Shown here: piece by piece, positions 23,701 to 35,753 of the stretch
Layout: each line of letters begins with the position of its first letter
How positions within the stretch are numbered: the first letter of the stretch is position 1
Source: Floccularia luteovirens
Lineage: Eukaryota; Basidiomycota; Agaricomycetes; Agaricales; Squamanitaceae
Reading direction: 5' to 3'
Assembly (NCBI GenBank): GCA_009739215.1
Contig: VSJF01000011.1
Location: forward strand, 1,054,001-1,118,000
DNA: 64,000 nucleotides
Translations under genes and position numbers: made by a program
Notes under the pieces: generated by a model
Told to the model about the DNA's origin: nothing
Databases searched by the model: none
The model's input: the letters and a program-made list of their open reading frames with translations, nothing else

Positions 23701-24374
23701 TGCTCGCATGGTAGGTTCTGAATATGAGGCCTGTATGACTGAGAGTCGATCAATATGCGATAAAAGAGAAACCAGGGCATGGGCGAGTGCGGCATCATCC
23801 GGCCTGAGCAACGATGAAATTCGATCCACTCGCAAACGTAATTCGCGAATAAGGTCAGATTCACTCTCTGAATGCTGGATTTCAAACATTTCTTCCCCAT
23901 CATCTTGATTCCTGAGGTTTTGCACCAAAGTTTGCAAAGCGGAGGGTGAAGAATTTTCGTGCCCTGACGATCGGTGAGCTGATGGCGCAGAATGATGGCG
24001 GTCTGGAATGATATTTGACCATTGATAAGGTACAGATAGCAAGTCGTTGAGGGTCATTAAGCAGGACTTTTGGACATAAGCGATCGAAGGCATCAATTCA
24101 TTCTGAGTGGAGAAATAATTAAGAAAAACTACCATATTGAAAAGTTAGAACCCACGGTAACTCTGGATGCTGAAACATCCGTTGCTTCTCCGGCCAGTGA
24201 ATGAGAAGGCCCTGCAATACTATCTCGCGTTACGGATCTGACATCCTCTACTGAAATGGAGTCCGTTTGTCGAATTTGGTCAAGCTGGTCTCTCGGGAAG
24301 GGTGTTGGTACGCTTGTTGATACGACCGAGTCTGTCGCTCGGCTCGATAGTCTCGGACGTGTGAGGGTGGCCAT
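20765..24374 (-). CDS. UBE3D-type (HECT_2) ubiquitin ligase domain joined to an unknown coiled-coil N-terminus
   Basis: An eight-exon model: 24374-24156, 24102-22957, 22903-22516, 22465-21849, 21486-21368, 21315-21198, 21140-21001, 20942-20765; 974 residues with every junction in frame. Residues 585-974 match the HECT-like E2-binding (UBE3D) family: a YVAENHDNLQHVLV start, GGHYEIKLP, FICASC near 705, the hallmark LPSEHWEELVEAWMCHPDQ, then WRLVRCICGAVVGRCQ near 800, YRILKYATRPVS and a C-terminal WL segment. Human UBE3D binds UbcH10 and acts as an E3. Residues 1-584 are Ser-rich with predicted helices (for example ELEAILELLDKATGRKL) and are unknown to me. The join at exon 3/4 (YPG|FDVIYVAEN) is phase-consistent and leaves no separate ATG for the HECT_2 part. 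Two genes remain possible if exon 3 is instead read into its TAG at 22466. Confidence 0.7.
21487..21848 (-). other. Unusually long intron (362 bp) in the UBE3D-like gene
   Basis: Donor GTAAGT at 21848, acceptor TTCCAG at 21487. Family continuity (AEEMK | HDEVWRLVRC) leaves no missing residues, so the whole interval is intron, about seven times the local norm. It carries no recognisable inserted element. Confidence 0.6.
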
Positions 24375-25136
24375 TGCTGAAGAGACGCGAAGGAGATTGT
24401 AAGGATTTGGTGTTTTCGGAGAATTAACAAATTATTACGTGTTGGTGTGATAACTGGAAAGTAGACTTGACCAATTGAGGTTTCACTGTTGTTGAGCTTA
24501 GTGTGCCGCGCAACCGCGAAGGAAGGCCCACCTGGACACCCGCAGAAGTGAATAGAGATGAGGAGAACATGTGCAAAAGGTAAGGTAGAAAAACACTCAC
24601 ACGTCCTCGATCAAAGTATTGAAACTGGTCCCTAGATCAATGAGACTAAGTTGTGAGAGGTGGTAGACGTGGTGAGAAAAACAAAAGAAAAAAAACAAGT
24701 AACCCGACGGGGGTTGTGATATTATAATAAGTTGTAGTAGCTATGTACCAGAGCTCAGTATGTTTAATAAAGATAATTGATAAATTAATTCTATCACGTG
24801 TTTGATGGGAATACCTGTCAATAATATTCCCAAAACGGTAAGACTCGTTACTTTTCCCAGTTAAGCGAACCACGACTCAAGTTTTTTCTGAATGGAGTGT
24901 CCGCAACACATGCCCCTGGCCAGCGGCTCCTTTGTTTTTACGGTTCTACCATCACGATCAATTACTTTACATACGTACTTACTTTACGACTTTGCACGAT
25001 CCCGCGTATCATCTCCCAGCTCAAATCCTGGCTCTACACACCTCTTTCACGCTCTGGACCACAAGAAATCTCTTCCTTTATATACCATTAGCTCTTCGCT
25101 GTTCCCTTTACCTCAACATCGGCTTGCACGCCTCAC
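24375..25136. other. Divergent intergenic region, promoters of the UBE3D-like and WD40 genes
   Basis: A 762-bp gap between divergent start codons. It contains AT-rich DNA near 24700-24800. No gene or RNA is supported. Confidence 0.55.
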
Positions 25137-28100
25137 ATGCCCGCAGTATTCCCTAATGGTTTTGCTGAAGCCTTACCTTCTACCTTGCCTCAGACGGGAA
25201 GGAACTCGCCAAATCGTAGGGAGACTATCCTGAGTCTGGTCGAGATGCTTCTCCAGCAAGGGGATCTTACAGGTAATGACAAGTTTATTTTTTTCTCTAG
25301 CTGGGTTATAAGCTTGATATATTTATCCTAATCAATAGGTGCCAATCAGCAACCAAGTTTTGAAGATGATCGAGACGTTCGTGAGTACCAGAATAGGATG
25401 CAAAAAGAGATAAACCTCTTACTAACCAATTCACTGATAGCGACCGTTGACGAGCATTTGCAAGTTGTTGGAGCGGAAGCATTCAATAAGTTTCAAAAGT
25501 AAATTTCTAGTTTTCAACTGTATCTCCTAGAAACCACCAACTCAATATACTACTAGGAGAATCAATAACCTTGATAAAGAAGTAAGAACGCCGGCTTTTG
25601 TATGCCTTGTATTTTTTTAAATCAGACTGCAGCTTCGAAATTTCGCAAATGCAGCACGGCAGCTAGGCAGTTCTGTTGCCATATTATCATCGGCTTTCCA
25701 CCTGAGAGAACGCCTTGCACAACTTCTCTTTCTATACAGAGAAAATGCCGCCGGCTTATTCCCGAGAAAAATTACCCATGTAGCCCGGGAACCCCCACTC
25801 GATATCCACATTCATGGCCCACAACGGAGGGGAAAGCGTGCCACATACAAGACACCACCCCATGTCGCAAGACCAACAGTGAGCGAAAGTTTGGACCCAG
25901 AAGATTTTCCTGAGCAATTGGAGTTGCTGGCACGAGACGTAATCACTTTCTTGAACTGTCTCAACGAATTTCCTGAATTCACAGACGAAGCCGTCAACGC
26001 ATCAATTCTTTCCTTTGAAGGCGATTTGAAGGTACTTGTGACTTCCAATTTGTCAGGTTGAACAGAATTTACAAATCAAATTCCAGTACTGGGCATCATG
26101 TTTAAGGGAGTATGCAGGTTAGTACCCTGGCAGGAATGTATATCATGACATACCGAACCTTTAGCCTTTATACAGGTCAATTCCGCTACCCTGCAGTCCA
26201 GAAGTACATTCATGACCTATCAATTGAAATGGGCGAACACATTGACAGTATCACATCAACACTGTCAATGTTTATAGAAATCGGTAATGCTGCCGTTGAT
26301 TGGCAACTAAACCTTGTCATTAACTTTTTTCAACCTAGGTGTGCCTACCATCCGATTTGCTCAAAAACATGGTGCGACAAACTTGTTGAATTTATCGACC
26401 GTCGCTACGTTCTTCTCTGCTGTTACTGCAACGACGATGCAATTCTCGTATGCACTCCCCCGTAACAGTGTCTCAGATGCAGTAAACAGTTTCTGGTTTG
26501 CGTCCTTAGTCTTCAGCATTGGCGCTGCCGTTAACAGTTTGCTTGGTCTGACTTGGAAACAAGCCATGTAGTATGTGAATTTACTTGTCTAGTCGATACG
26601 TAATTAACAAACAATACCACTACTTTGTAGCCGCTCACCTGGGCACCGCGTGCCTTGGTGGGTTTTGATCTGGATCAAAAGGTCCCCCCTCGTGTTTCTT
26701 GTCATGTCAGTGGCATGTTTCTCGGTCGGCCTCTGTTGCTTCGCCTATGCATCCGAACAGGTGAATATCTTATCTATGCATATTTCCCTGTACATATGAC
26801 TCAGGTTCTGCTTTACTTGGAAGTCCTCCATCACGTCAACTGTCACTACTGTCTTAACCGCATTTACGTCTTTCGGTTTAACTGCGGTGTCTGCATGGTT
26901 TGCATCCGAGCGCTGGATATTCCTTCGGCATCGCGGTACAAAATGGCTAAGCGATGTACTGATCGAATCCAAAAACGAATTTATGCATCTTCCCGGCATT
27001 GGGATAGGGTTCAGAAGCATTAAAATTTGTCTATGCGCAAATCGCGAAGGTTCAAAAACCCATCAGTCTCATCTATACGTGGATATCCAGACTGTCCCTC
27101 CTCTGTAGGAAACCCTCGGACGACGATGACGACTTGGAATCAAACACACTACCTACCACAAACGGTAATAATGATATACCTGAACCAACCAGTCCCGTGA
27201 AACTTCGCGTGGACACTTCGTCATCGGCTTTGACAGATTCTCCGCAGCCCTTACTCTCGTCGTTTGGACCGGCCTCTGTGGTTGAGAAGGAGTCAACTGA
27301 CATAATCCCCACATCTTCCGGTAAACAGCTGTGGAGACACGCATTGCGAACCGTAAAAATGAGGACCGCAATGATGAGTGCCCCAGCTGCTGACACTGAC
27401 GGCACACGGGAACCAAGCCGTCGGCGAACAACCTCCTCCAATTTCACCGGATTTCCCTTTGATCGGAAAAAGACTATAGTTTCCGAACCAATTTCTACAG
27501 TCCTCAGATCTCGCGTTACAGGCTTGGTACCAAAGCTCGTTGTTCTGGAACCAGTTCAAGACTTGGCAGCTCATCAAGCACTGGTCAGACACTTGCAATT
27601 TTCACCTGATGGACGATTCCTTGCGACATCCAGGTGCGTATTGATCATCTTGATTTGATGCTTCTTCGATTCCAATGTTTTGGTTAGTTGGGACAGGACT
27701 TCAGTTATTTTCCGCGTCGGTGTACGTGAAGTTGGAGCTCTTTTGTAATGTCACATTAATTAACTGTGATACAGGAACCTTTCATTTCGCACCGGACTCT
27801 TGCGCATCCTCAAGGCTTCGTGGGACAGGTGGCATGGTTAGTCATTTCTTTAGTTGTTATTTGGTAGGTAGCTTACTATTTGCAGGTCTCCGACCGGCCA
27901 ATATCTACTTACCAAACTCCCACGAGGTATGAAAGTGTGGACTGCAGAAGTAAGTTGTCTGGCACATTCAACATTAGATCTTCTTCTTACCTGCCATTTC
28001 TATTTCAGGATGGCGTTTGCAAGAAAACAATTGAGCGATATGCTTCTGTTGAATCAATACAATGGTTCCCGGACGGCGAAGGTTAGTTTTTTAAGGGGAG

Positions 28101-29406
28101 TCGATAGACAAGCTTTAATGTTCAATCGTGATGTCTACAGCTTTTATTTCGGTAGAGGGCAGCACTGTCACTAAGTTGGTGAGTTATTTGACCCCAACAT
28201 GATGTGTACTTTGAGCTAAGATGAACCTAGGACTTAACGGGCAAAGTTTGTGACTACCCTTACTGATTTGAACGTCGATTAACAACCATGTTCAGGTTTT
28301 AGATCAATATCGCTTCGGTCGGATGAAGCTACACGATGTTGCTGTAACCCCAGATTCCGTGCGGCTTGTGGGTGTTGGCCCTTTGCTAGAATCTCCGACT
28401 GGTTTGCAACCTAGCAAATCACGGGCAGAAAAACGACTAGTGGGTAAGTACATGCTGATATTTACATATTAGTCCTGGCATTGATGGTTCTTCAAGTGTA
28501 TAATATGGAAACGAAACAGATTGAAAAGTACGTGATAGTACCAACTGGGGTTATATTTGTATCGTTTAACCCCTTCATTTCAGTCAAACTCCCGTTCTCA
28601 ATGATGTTAGAGACATCACCCTGGCACAAACAGTCAGAAGTGGTACCATCGCCTTGATTAGTTATGAAAATAAGGTAACCCCAGCTAAACTCCGTTTATA
28701 CAACTTTTACTAAGCTGATACCATCTTTTTATAGGCGCCACCCCAACTCTGGAAACTCGAATTACTAAAAGATAGGGATACGAACACCGTTTCTACCACA
28801 CGACTCTCGTTAAGGTTGCCATCCCATATCTGGCCATCCACACATACTGACCGTTGTGTATCAGGCACACCTATCTACCGAAGGATCCAGTTGACTTCGC
28901 CGGCCCAAGCTACTTCGGCGGAAAGAACTATGAGCTTGTATTATGTGCCGGAAAAGGTGTGTATATAGCTCCAATTTAAAGTGGCATATCATAGTGAACC
29001 TTTGCGCTGTTTAGCTGGAGATATATATATATGGGATCAGGAGTCCGGAGCATTACTTCATCATGTTCGGGCACAAGCACATGGAGGAGACTTGACCTGC
29101 ATTGCATGGAATCATGCTGCCGAAGATCCATTCATGTTTGCTACTGGCAGCCACGATGGTGCTGTTAGAATTTGGTCGCAGGTATCGGAAGTAAACATTG
29201 AGGCGGAGTCAGAAACTCAAGAAGAGGATCCCATCCCGCGGACCCACTCCCCATTTCATTTTGGTCCAAGTAGGCCTGGAAGTCCACAATCACAAGAATA
29301 TGAGTCGCTTAATACACGGGCGAGCTCAATGAACGATATTGGTCCACTGCTCAAAGACAGGATGGTGGCGTTTGCCTCCCATACACCGCCTGGAGAACCT
29401 TCATAA
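25137..29406 (+). CDS. Four-pass membrane protein with C-terminal WD40 repeats
   Basis: Twenty-two exons between 25137 and 29406, frame-consistent throughout; 1032 residues. Exon starts: 25137, 25339, 25557, 25633, 26087, 26176, 26339, 26631, 26824, 27008, 27688, 27775, 27886, 28009, 28141, 28231, 28296, 28497, 28584, 28735, 28865, 29015. Residues 1-290 are soluble helical (FANAARQLGSSVAILSSAFH). Four hydrophobic segments lie between about 295 and 430 (including VATFFSAVTATTMQFSY and VFLVMSVACFSVGLCCFAYA). A Ser/Thr-rich linker with DDDDD follows, then WD40-type repeats from about 640: LVRHLQFSPDGRFLATSS-WDRTSVIF, VAWSPTGQYLLTKL..KVW, LTCIAWNHAA..GSHDGAVRIW. I recall the same architecture from other Agaricomycetes; the biochemical role is unknown, and a membrane-anchored scaffold is inference. 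The 26956 donor (GTACTG) is the weakest junction. Confidence 0.8.
28231..28245 (+). other. 15-nt microexon of the WD40 membrane gene
   Basis: Encodes DLTGK between introns 28179-28230 and 28246-28295. Skipping it keeps frame but removes five residues that continue naturally into VLDQY. Automated predictors could miss it. Confidence 0.6.
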
Positions 29407-30664
29407 TTATGTGAAATATTAGCTGTAGGTTATCACAAGCTGGAAAAGCTGCTATGCCAGGCGACAAGCATCATTTTAATCAGGTATTTACTGCTGCTTA
29501 AACGTTATGCCTCACATCCCATGATTTATTTATGATGCTACGTAACGTATGTACTAGAGACATGTCTCATCAATATCACGGACCAACTTCCGTTTGTTTT
29601 ATAGTTTCTAGTTGACCATTGCCGAATCAAGAATGTTGTATAATCAGTTCACCATTTTTACTATTCCCCCATTCAATTTTGTGATCTAAATATAAGTATT
29701 TTTCTAATTAATCATGATTACCCTACATTGTATATCATTCTCTGCTCCATTGTATCACACTTATTCCATTGTCTTCATTGTTTGTCTTCCGAACTGTCAT
29801 TTATGGTGCATATTGGAATACTTAAGAAAAGACAATGGGGTTTATACTTTACTTTATTATTCAATAGCTGTAGGTGTATGTGATCTAAGAAAAAATGGGG
29901 CACGTTGGGTTCCCTTAATTAGAGCTATGGAGCATGTGCCGACTTGAGTGGTACCTTTCTCGTTTACTAAAGGTGATTGCAAAAATAGGTGAGTGTGTTG
30001 TCGCTCGCCTTTAAGGTTACAAATTTGTTTGTAGCTACTAGATTATAGAAGTCCGTTCGATTAACTACCTTACAGCTTACAGAATAACTTATAGATTATC
30101 TTTCAAAGGTCCGTCATTACCTTGTAGGTTGGTGCAGTGGAGCCAAGTAGGGCCAGTGGAATAAGAGCTGCGAAGAAAAATCGCCTACTCCTAATAAAAA
30201 TCTGAATAACATCAGATAAACAATAGTGATATTTGTCCTTACAATGTATTGGTCCTTGGCCTTAGCGATTGATGTGTTGAATCGGCCTCGACTATAAGTA
30301 TCATAATAATAATATATTAACTTGGTATTCATCAGCACCCATGGGTGGCCGACTAACAATGTATTGTAAGTACACGTGTAATCTAAAATTGTGACATGCA
30401 ACGCCCAGCGCTACTTTACAGCAAATGAGTTGATGAGTTAGGCGCCTGCAAAACACATGGTCAACGCAATGCAAGCAAGCACAGCAACTGGTCGTTCTAC
30501 TCACACAGCTCCCCACCGCTCCTCACTTCCAAGTAACCCACAATTCATCAAGGAAACCTCGTTGTTCTTGGAATAAAATGTTATCCCAGTACGTGGTTTA
30601 CATTATCCCAATCATTCCGGACTAACCACACGTTTGAAATTTTCATTGAAGCAGGTCTAGAAAA
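29407..30664. other. Intergenic
   Basis: About 1.26 kb of AT-rich DNA between the WD40 gene and the first DUF6535 gene. No domain-bearing frame on either strand, and no RNA gene seen. Confidence 0.6.
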
Positions 30665-33147
30665 ATGTTTTCTGATCGACCTGAATCGGACGTTCCCGAT
30701 GTACCCCACATTAGCATTCAAGTCGAAGAACCAGATGGGTTGGGAGTAGAAGCTGAATATCTTACCGCCCGTGCAGGCAGTGGGACGAGTCAAGGGTCTC
30801 TTACTGTAAGTTCAAGTGATTTTAGCGCGCATGATTGGTCATTAAGATGAACGTCTTAGCAATTAGATGGGCCGAGGTCTAAACCAACTGGTGATAATCT
30901 CACATCCTCAAGAAGTCACCTAGGTTTCTCCGACGGTTGCTTAGCGACGTCAACGCCCATAGACCATAAAGCCACCCACAAGTTTGTATGTTTGCTGTGA
31001 ATTCAGGCGAATCCAGTTTCTTATGCTTTCTATAGGAACAACCCCCTGGTCTCAGCCACACAGTTTCAAATACCTCTGCACTCAATGCTGAGACCATATC
31101 GCGGGACTCAACATTTGGTAGCCTAGTAAGTTACATGCATGGGGTCAAGCATATATTTAATTTCACCCTACAGGGTTCCTATCATCTCAACAGCGGAACG
31201 ACTTATCAGCAGATATCATCAAAGAGCAAGGATTCTTGGGAACAGTTGACCAGCCTTTCCAAGAAATATGATAGGGACATGTGTTATGCATGGAGGGATG
31301 AAATCGACAAGTTGCTAGTATTTGTGAATCATCTTCGATCACTACCTATCCAAGAAAGAGCTGATGAAATCTAATCAGGCAGGTCTGTTCTCTTCGGTCG
31401 TGACCGCTTTTATCATCGAATCCTACCAGTGGCTGCAACCAAATTATAACGCTAGTGAAACCGAACTCTTGACCCAAATACTCCAAGCCGTGTCAGCAGA
31501 AAATCATATCACAACAACTATTGCTCCGAGCATTTCCACTTTTACCCCAAGCTCATCCAGCGTGCGCATTAACATTGCTTGGTTCTTGAGCCTCGTTCTC
31601 AGTGTGTCCACCGTGCTCATCGGTATATTATGTACGCAATGGATACGAGAATACCAGCGCGAGGCTCCCTTACCACATAAAGAAGCATTCGCACTGCGAC
31701 AATTGCGTTTTGAGGGCCTTGAAGCATGGAAGGTTCCAAGGATCATGTCCACACTCCCACTTTTCCTCCAGTCAGCAGTCGTGCTCTTCTTTGCAGGGTT
31801 GGTAGACCTTCTGTGGTCCCTTCATCCCACGGTTGCCTTGGCAGTTTCCGTGCTTGTTGGCCTTGTATTGTTCTTCATGCTAGTTGTTGTCCTATTGCCA
31901 ATATTCCAATTCTCTCTTACCCCAGATAAGCACCTACGTGTACCGCAATGCCCATACAAATCCCCACAGTCCTTGGCCGTCTTGCGTTTTGTAGTGGGCA
32001 GTTTATGGCTCATCCCTGTAAAATTGAAAGCCGTACTATACGACAGATCATCAAGACTCGCTAGGCTGTTCAGCACTTCTTACGATACCACATGGGTTGA
32101 CTACGATGTGCGGTGGTGTCGATTCCGGGCTGCGTCTAGAGGTTATGGATCCGAATTCAATAATCTCCATGATACTGTCCGCGGGATGGCTTGGATCAAC
32201 AAAAGCTTCACTCAATCAACTGAGATAGTAAAATCCTTACTTGCAGTCACTCAGGAACTGGATGTAGAAAATGCGAAGGAGTTCGTCACACAGATGGGGG
32301 TTAACAAATCCAAAGTAGCTATACGAACCCTCCAACAACTTCTGGATGCCTCACCAGATGATAACTACAAAATGGATGTCATATCGGCCACCTTTCTGAG
32401 ATCTCATTTATATGTTCACCAAGACCTGAGTGCGGTATACTTGGATTATGCGGTCCGGGCAATGCAAGCAACTTATATACCGGGAAGTTTAAGTCACTGG
32501 ACTACTTCCGCTGTGGCACTGGACACAATATCTGATGGTTAGTCACATTATGTTCTCAACAGATGGAAATCGTGTAATGATTGATGGCTAAATAGATACG
32601 CTAAATCAGCTAGTTGGTGTAATAAGAATAACCTTGCAGAGGAATGCCGTTTCCAAGGATGACATCTCAACCATCTGGGAGGTCATAGCAAAGCTGGGGA
32701 AATTGACTGGGTTACCCGGCTGATCTGGCCAGGATGAAGCTACTTGCTACACTCTATCGGGAACTAGCAAGCTGGCTACAACTTGATCCTCTTGGATCTG
32801 ACTTAGATGTTCGCAAGAAGATCGAGCTATGCGTGATTGGATTGTATGGTGTGGCTCACGAAGACTTCTATTTGTACTGGCACAATTATTACACTCCGGA
32901 TTATGAAGATAGCGTTCAAGCTTTCGCCATTCTACTCGATACGTGCGTGACAAAATATGGTGGACTTTGTGTTATTTTAGGGGAGAGCCAAGCTGAGCAG
33001 CTACAGGGGATTCACCGGGATTTTCTGCAAAAATACATGATACGAATAACGTCTCTGGTTCGCAGTGGTCACACCAACCAGCCAGATCATGACCTTTCTT
33101 ATGTAGAAATGCCACAAGGACATGCTATAATAAACAACGAAAAATAG
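30665..33147 (+). pseudogene. DUF6535 membrane protein, copy 1, frameshifted near the C-terminus
   Basis: Exons supported: 30665-30805 (MFSDRPESDVPD start), 31036-31125, 31174-31323, 31379-32537 and 32596 onward; another small exon may lie inside 30806-31035. The DUF6535 core is clear: DRDMCYAWRDEIDKLLVF, AGLFSSVVTAFIIESYQWLQP, SSSSVRINIAWFLSLVLSVSTVLIGILCTQWIREYQREAPL, FEGLEAWKVP and two further hydrophobic segments, giving a multi-pass membrane protein as usual in Agaricomycetes, function unknown. In the last exon a CCC run (32715-32717) sets up TGA at 32721, while the frame one base over continues PADLARMKLLATLYREL and runs open to 33147 with good similarity to copy 2. So one base is extra, or the product really ends about 140 residues early. 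The two paralogues lie in the same orientation. Confidence 0.75.
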
Positions 33148-34955
33148 GCAACTAGCTGATAGAGTGTTCCAACCAATTGTAAAATACCTGGAAAATGAAC
33201 TCATTCAAATGTTTCAGTGTCGCATTTGGATCTCAAGATCTCGCCAGTACTACTTATGAAAGTCATGTTATGGTGTGGGCTAGAGCAGGGAATATAGGTA
33301 TTCTTTTGGCTGTTTGTCTCACCATGAAACACTGCTGTACTTAGTTGCCAGGGCTATTCCTCGTGCATGCATGTGTGGTTTCCAGATCACAAGTTTATTA
33401 TTAACTGGCCTGCGATTCGCAACTGTGTCTCCATTGAACTCGCAACTGTTTGGCAACCCCTTGGGCAGTGTTTTAGCTGGAAGGTGAGAAATTAAAACTC
33501 AGTGATGATTCGGCTGATTATACAATGTTTGCCCTTGCGACACTTACATGACACGCCTTCCCCACATGGCTCTTAATGTAAAGAACCGTCAACCAAAAAA
33601 CGTTTTTACCTTGGGATATCATCATAGTTCGTGGTCTGTAGCATTTTGCTATCTAATTAATGTGGCACTAACAGGAAAATGAGTTCTGATGGTTTAGGAT
33701 CTGATAGTTCCGAACTTTGGAGAACAGAATTATGACAAATTTTCTACAACCTTACAGCTGCCGGCGGGCCCAGGGCGAGCCTTGCATGGGAGCACAACAA
33801 TGCGAACTCGAACGTATCCGACGCGTTTATCTGATAAATCGATAGTTATCTTATGACAAGCGTCTAAGTAATTTTAATTTTACTGAATGTCAAAGGCTCG
33901 AGTAAGGTTGAATGCTATTGTCGCTGGCCTTGGAATAGGAACAGGACCAGGAGCCTCAGTTGGAACTCTTGCTTCTGCCAAAACAAACCAACGAAATGTT
34001 CCGAACTATAGCGAATTGTCCATCATGCTGTGAATGATAAACTAAGTTGCGCGCAAATCAGGTTCGAGACAATTCTCATCACAATGCAATGCCAACTTTC
34101 AGCCGCTCCACGGTCCACTCGCCGGGTGGATTTCGTATCTCACAGAACATTGCACGTACTGGTTGTTGTCCGCTACATGATACAACCATCTCTGTATAAC
34201 TTGCATAGAACATCATGACACTCGGCGATAGTAAAGTTCAATCGACATCGGAAAAACTGCCTGCAGAATTTATTAGGTATAGCTGACTCAATCTGTAAGC
34301 TGACTTTATCACGGGTACATGAGCTATGGTATATTCCATTGCATACCACGAGTGTCAACTTTGGATATACTCTCTATTTGCATAATTATACATATTAATC
34401 ATCTTGAATTCATCAAGTACATATTATTCTAAAGAGGCAGTATACATTCTTGATCTTTTGCTCAACTTCAAGTGGAAATTGCAGGTTAACAGGTAGCTCG
34501 GGTGGTGTTGCAATGATGTATACGAAGTTAGCCAGTGGCTACCTTCACATATATCATACTTATTTGGGGTGGTTGCTTGGATGAGGAATGCACGTTTTGC
34601 TGCAGTATCATACATGAAGCCATCAAACTATTTGACGGGTCATTTATGTCAAATTCAAACATCACTTGAATTTGGAACAATGGTCAGTATTAACCTGTCT
34701 GCAAAGCAGTTGTCTTCTGGAAGATGAAAGAGTGAAGTTCGAGAGATTATGCCTTCAATTTCTCATGCTCTTGCTGGTTGATGATGAATCAGTTAGAGCT
34801 GATATGCAGAAACAGTCTTTGTGGGTCTTGATCTGTCTTCCAGTGTTGGTTGGCTTCGCCACTCTTGGGAGGCTATCAATGGAAAGATATGAAAGGCTCA
34901 TCCTTTGACGAAGGTTCCATGGATCGACTTCTTGAAGATATTACCTGCACTAGCC

Positions 34956-34994
34956 TTAGAGTATACTGAATTTCAACTCTTCAGTATACTCTAA
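34956..34994. repeat. Perfect 15-bp inverted repeat with 9-nt loop
   Basis: TTAGAGTATACTGAA at 34956-34970 and its exact reverse complement at 34980-34994. Each arm itself contains the palindrome GTATAC. It lies outside any gene I can support; it could be a transposon end, a protein-binding palindrome or a transcript hairpin. Confidence 0.7.
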
Positions 34995-35714
34995 TAGTAA
35001 GCATAAAGGTGGGTTGCTTGCATCCACAGTCTTCGTACGAAGAACCGTGACGTGACGACCATCGTACAGACGTGATCGGAAGGAAACCACACTTCAAGTA
35101 ATGCTCTGGAACAAGAAGGATGACTTGGTATTGTGTAGTTCAAAGTTTAGCTGTACATCTCCTCTGCGGTAGTTTGAAGTTTTTCAAACAGTTAAGACTT
35201 GGTCAAGACTGCGGCATACCTCATGTAATGCTGAGCCGAGCTCGTCACATATTTCACCAGCATGTTTATATACGAGATTAGGTGATGACCCATACTTGGC
35301 GAAAAATAGGGCTAATTGTATTTCGAGGGGTTTGTTCCGCTGGAGTGAACGCCTTCAACGTGTCAGTATCTATCAAAAATACCGAGGGCAAGGCTACACA
35401 CCCGCATAAGAGCTCCGAGAGTAACCATAAGTTTAAGTACAAAGTAGACCTGATGTCTTCTTTACCCACCATCTGATTCGCTTAGAGGAGGTGGCGTTTA
35501 TACGATAAATACCCTTTTTAAAAAAATAGTACACTTCGTCCACTACTCTCGAGATGCGAATGAGAACCCCTGCAGGCATTTGACGTGCTGCTTTGCAAGA
35601 GCATAAAAGAGCACCAATAGTGCCGGACATGGTGACTGTTCAGAGAAGAGCAGTTAGTTCGATATTGGTAAATATGGGAAGTTTTTGCGTCAAGTCTCAG
35701 TACTGAGCAAAAAC

Positions 35715-35753
35715 GAAAGCTAAATTGATTTTTCTAATTTTAAATTAGCTTTC
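35715..35753. repeat. Short inverted repeat
   Basis: GAAAGCTAA at 35715-35723 and TTAGCTTTC at 35745-35753, with AT-rich sequence extending the pairing inward. A hairpin of unknown meaning in gene-poor DNA. Confidence 0.5.

Noticed and set aside
22936..24135. A separate gene of 399 residues in the UBE3D-like locus
   Set aside because: Its start lies inside a 53-bp intron. Splicing in phase to exons on both sides gives one continuous frame.
25582..25625. Earlier acceptor for intron 3 of the WD40 membrane gene
   Set aside because: It puts the following conserved stretch (FANAARQLGSS) out of frame; the acceptor seven bases further on keeps it.
26655..27108. A separate gene end (stop near 27108) between the membrane and WD40 parts
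   Set aside because: Introns 26761-26823 and 26956-27007 join the two parts in frame, and the downstream frame has no own start near the join.
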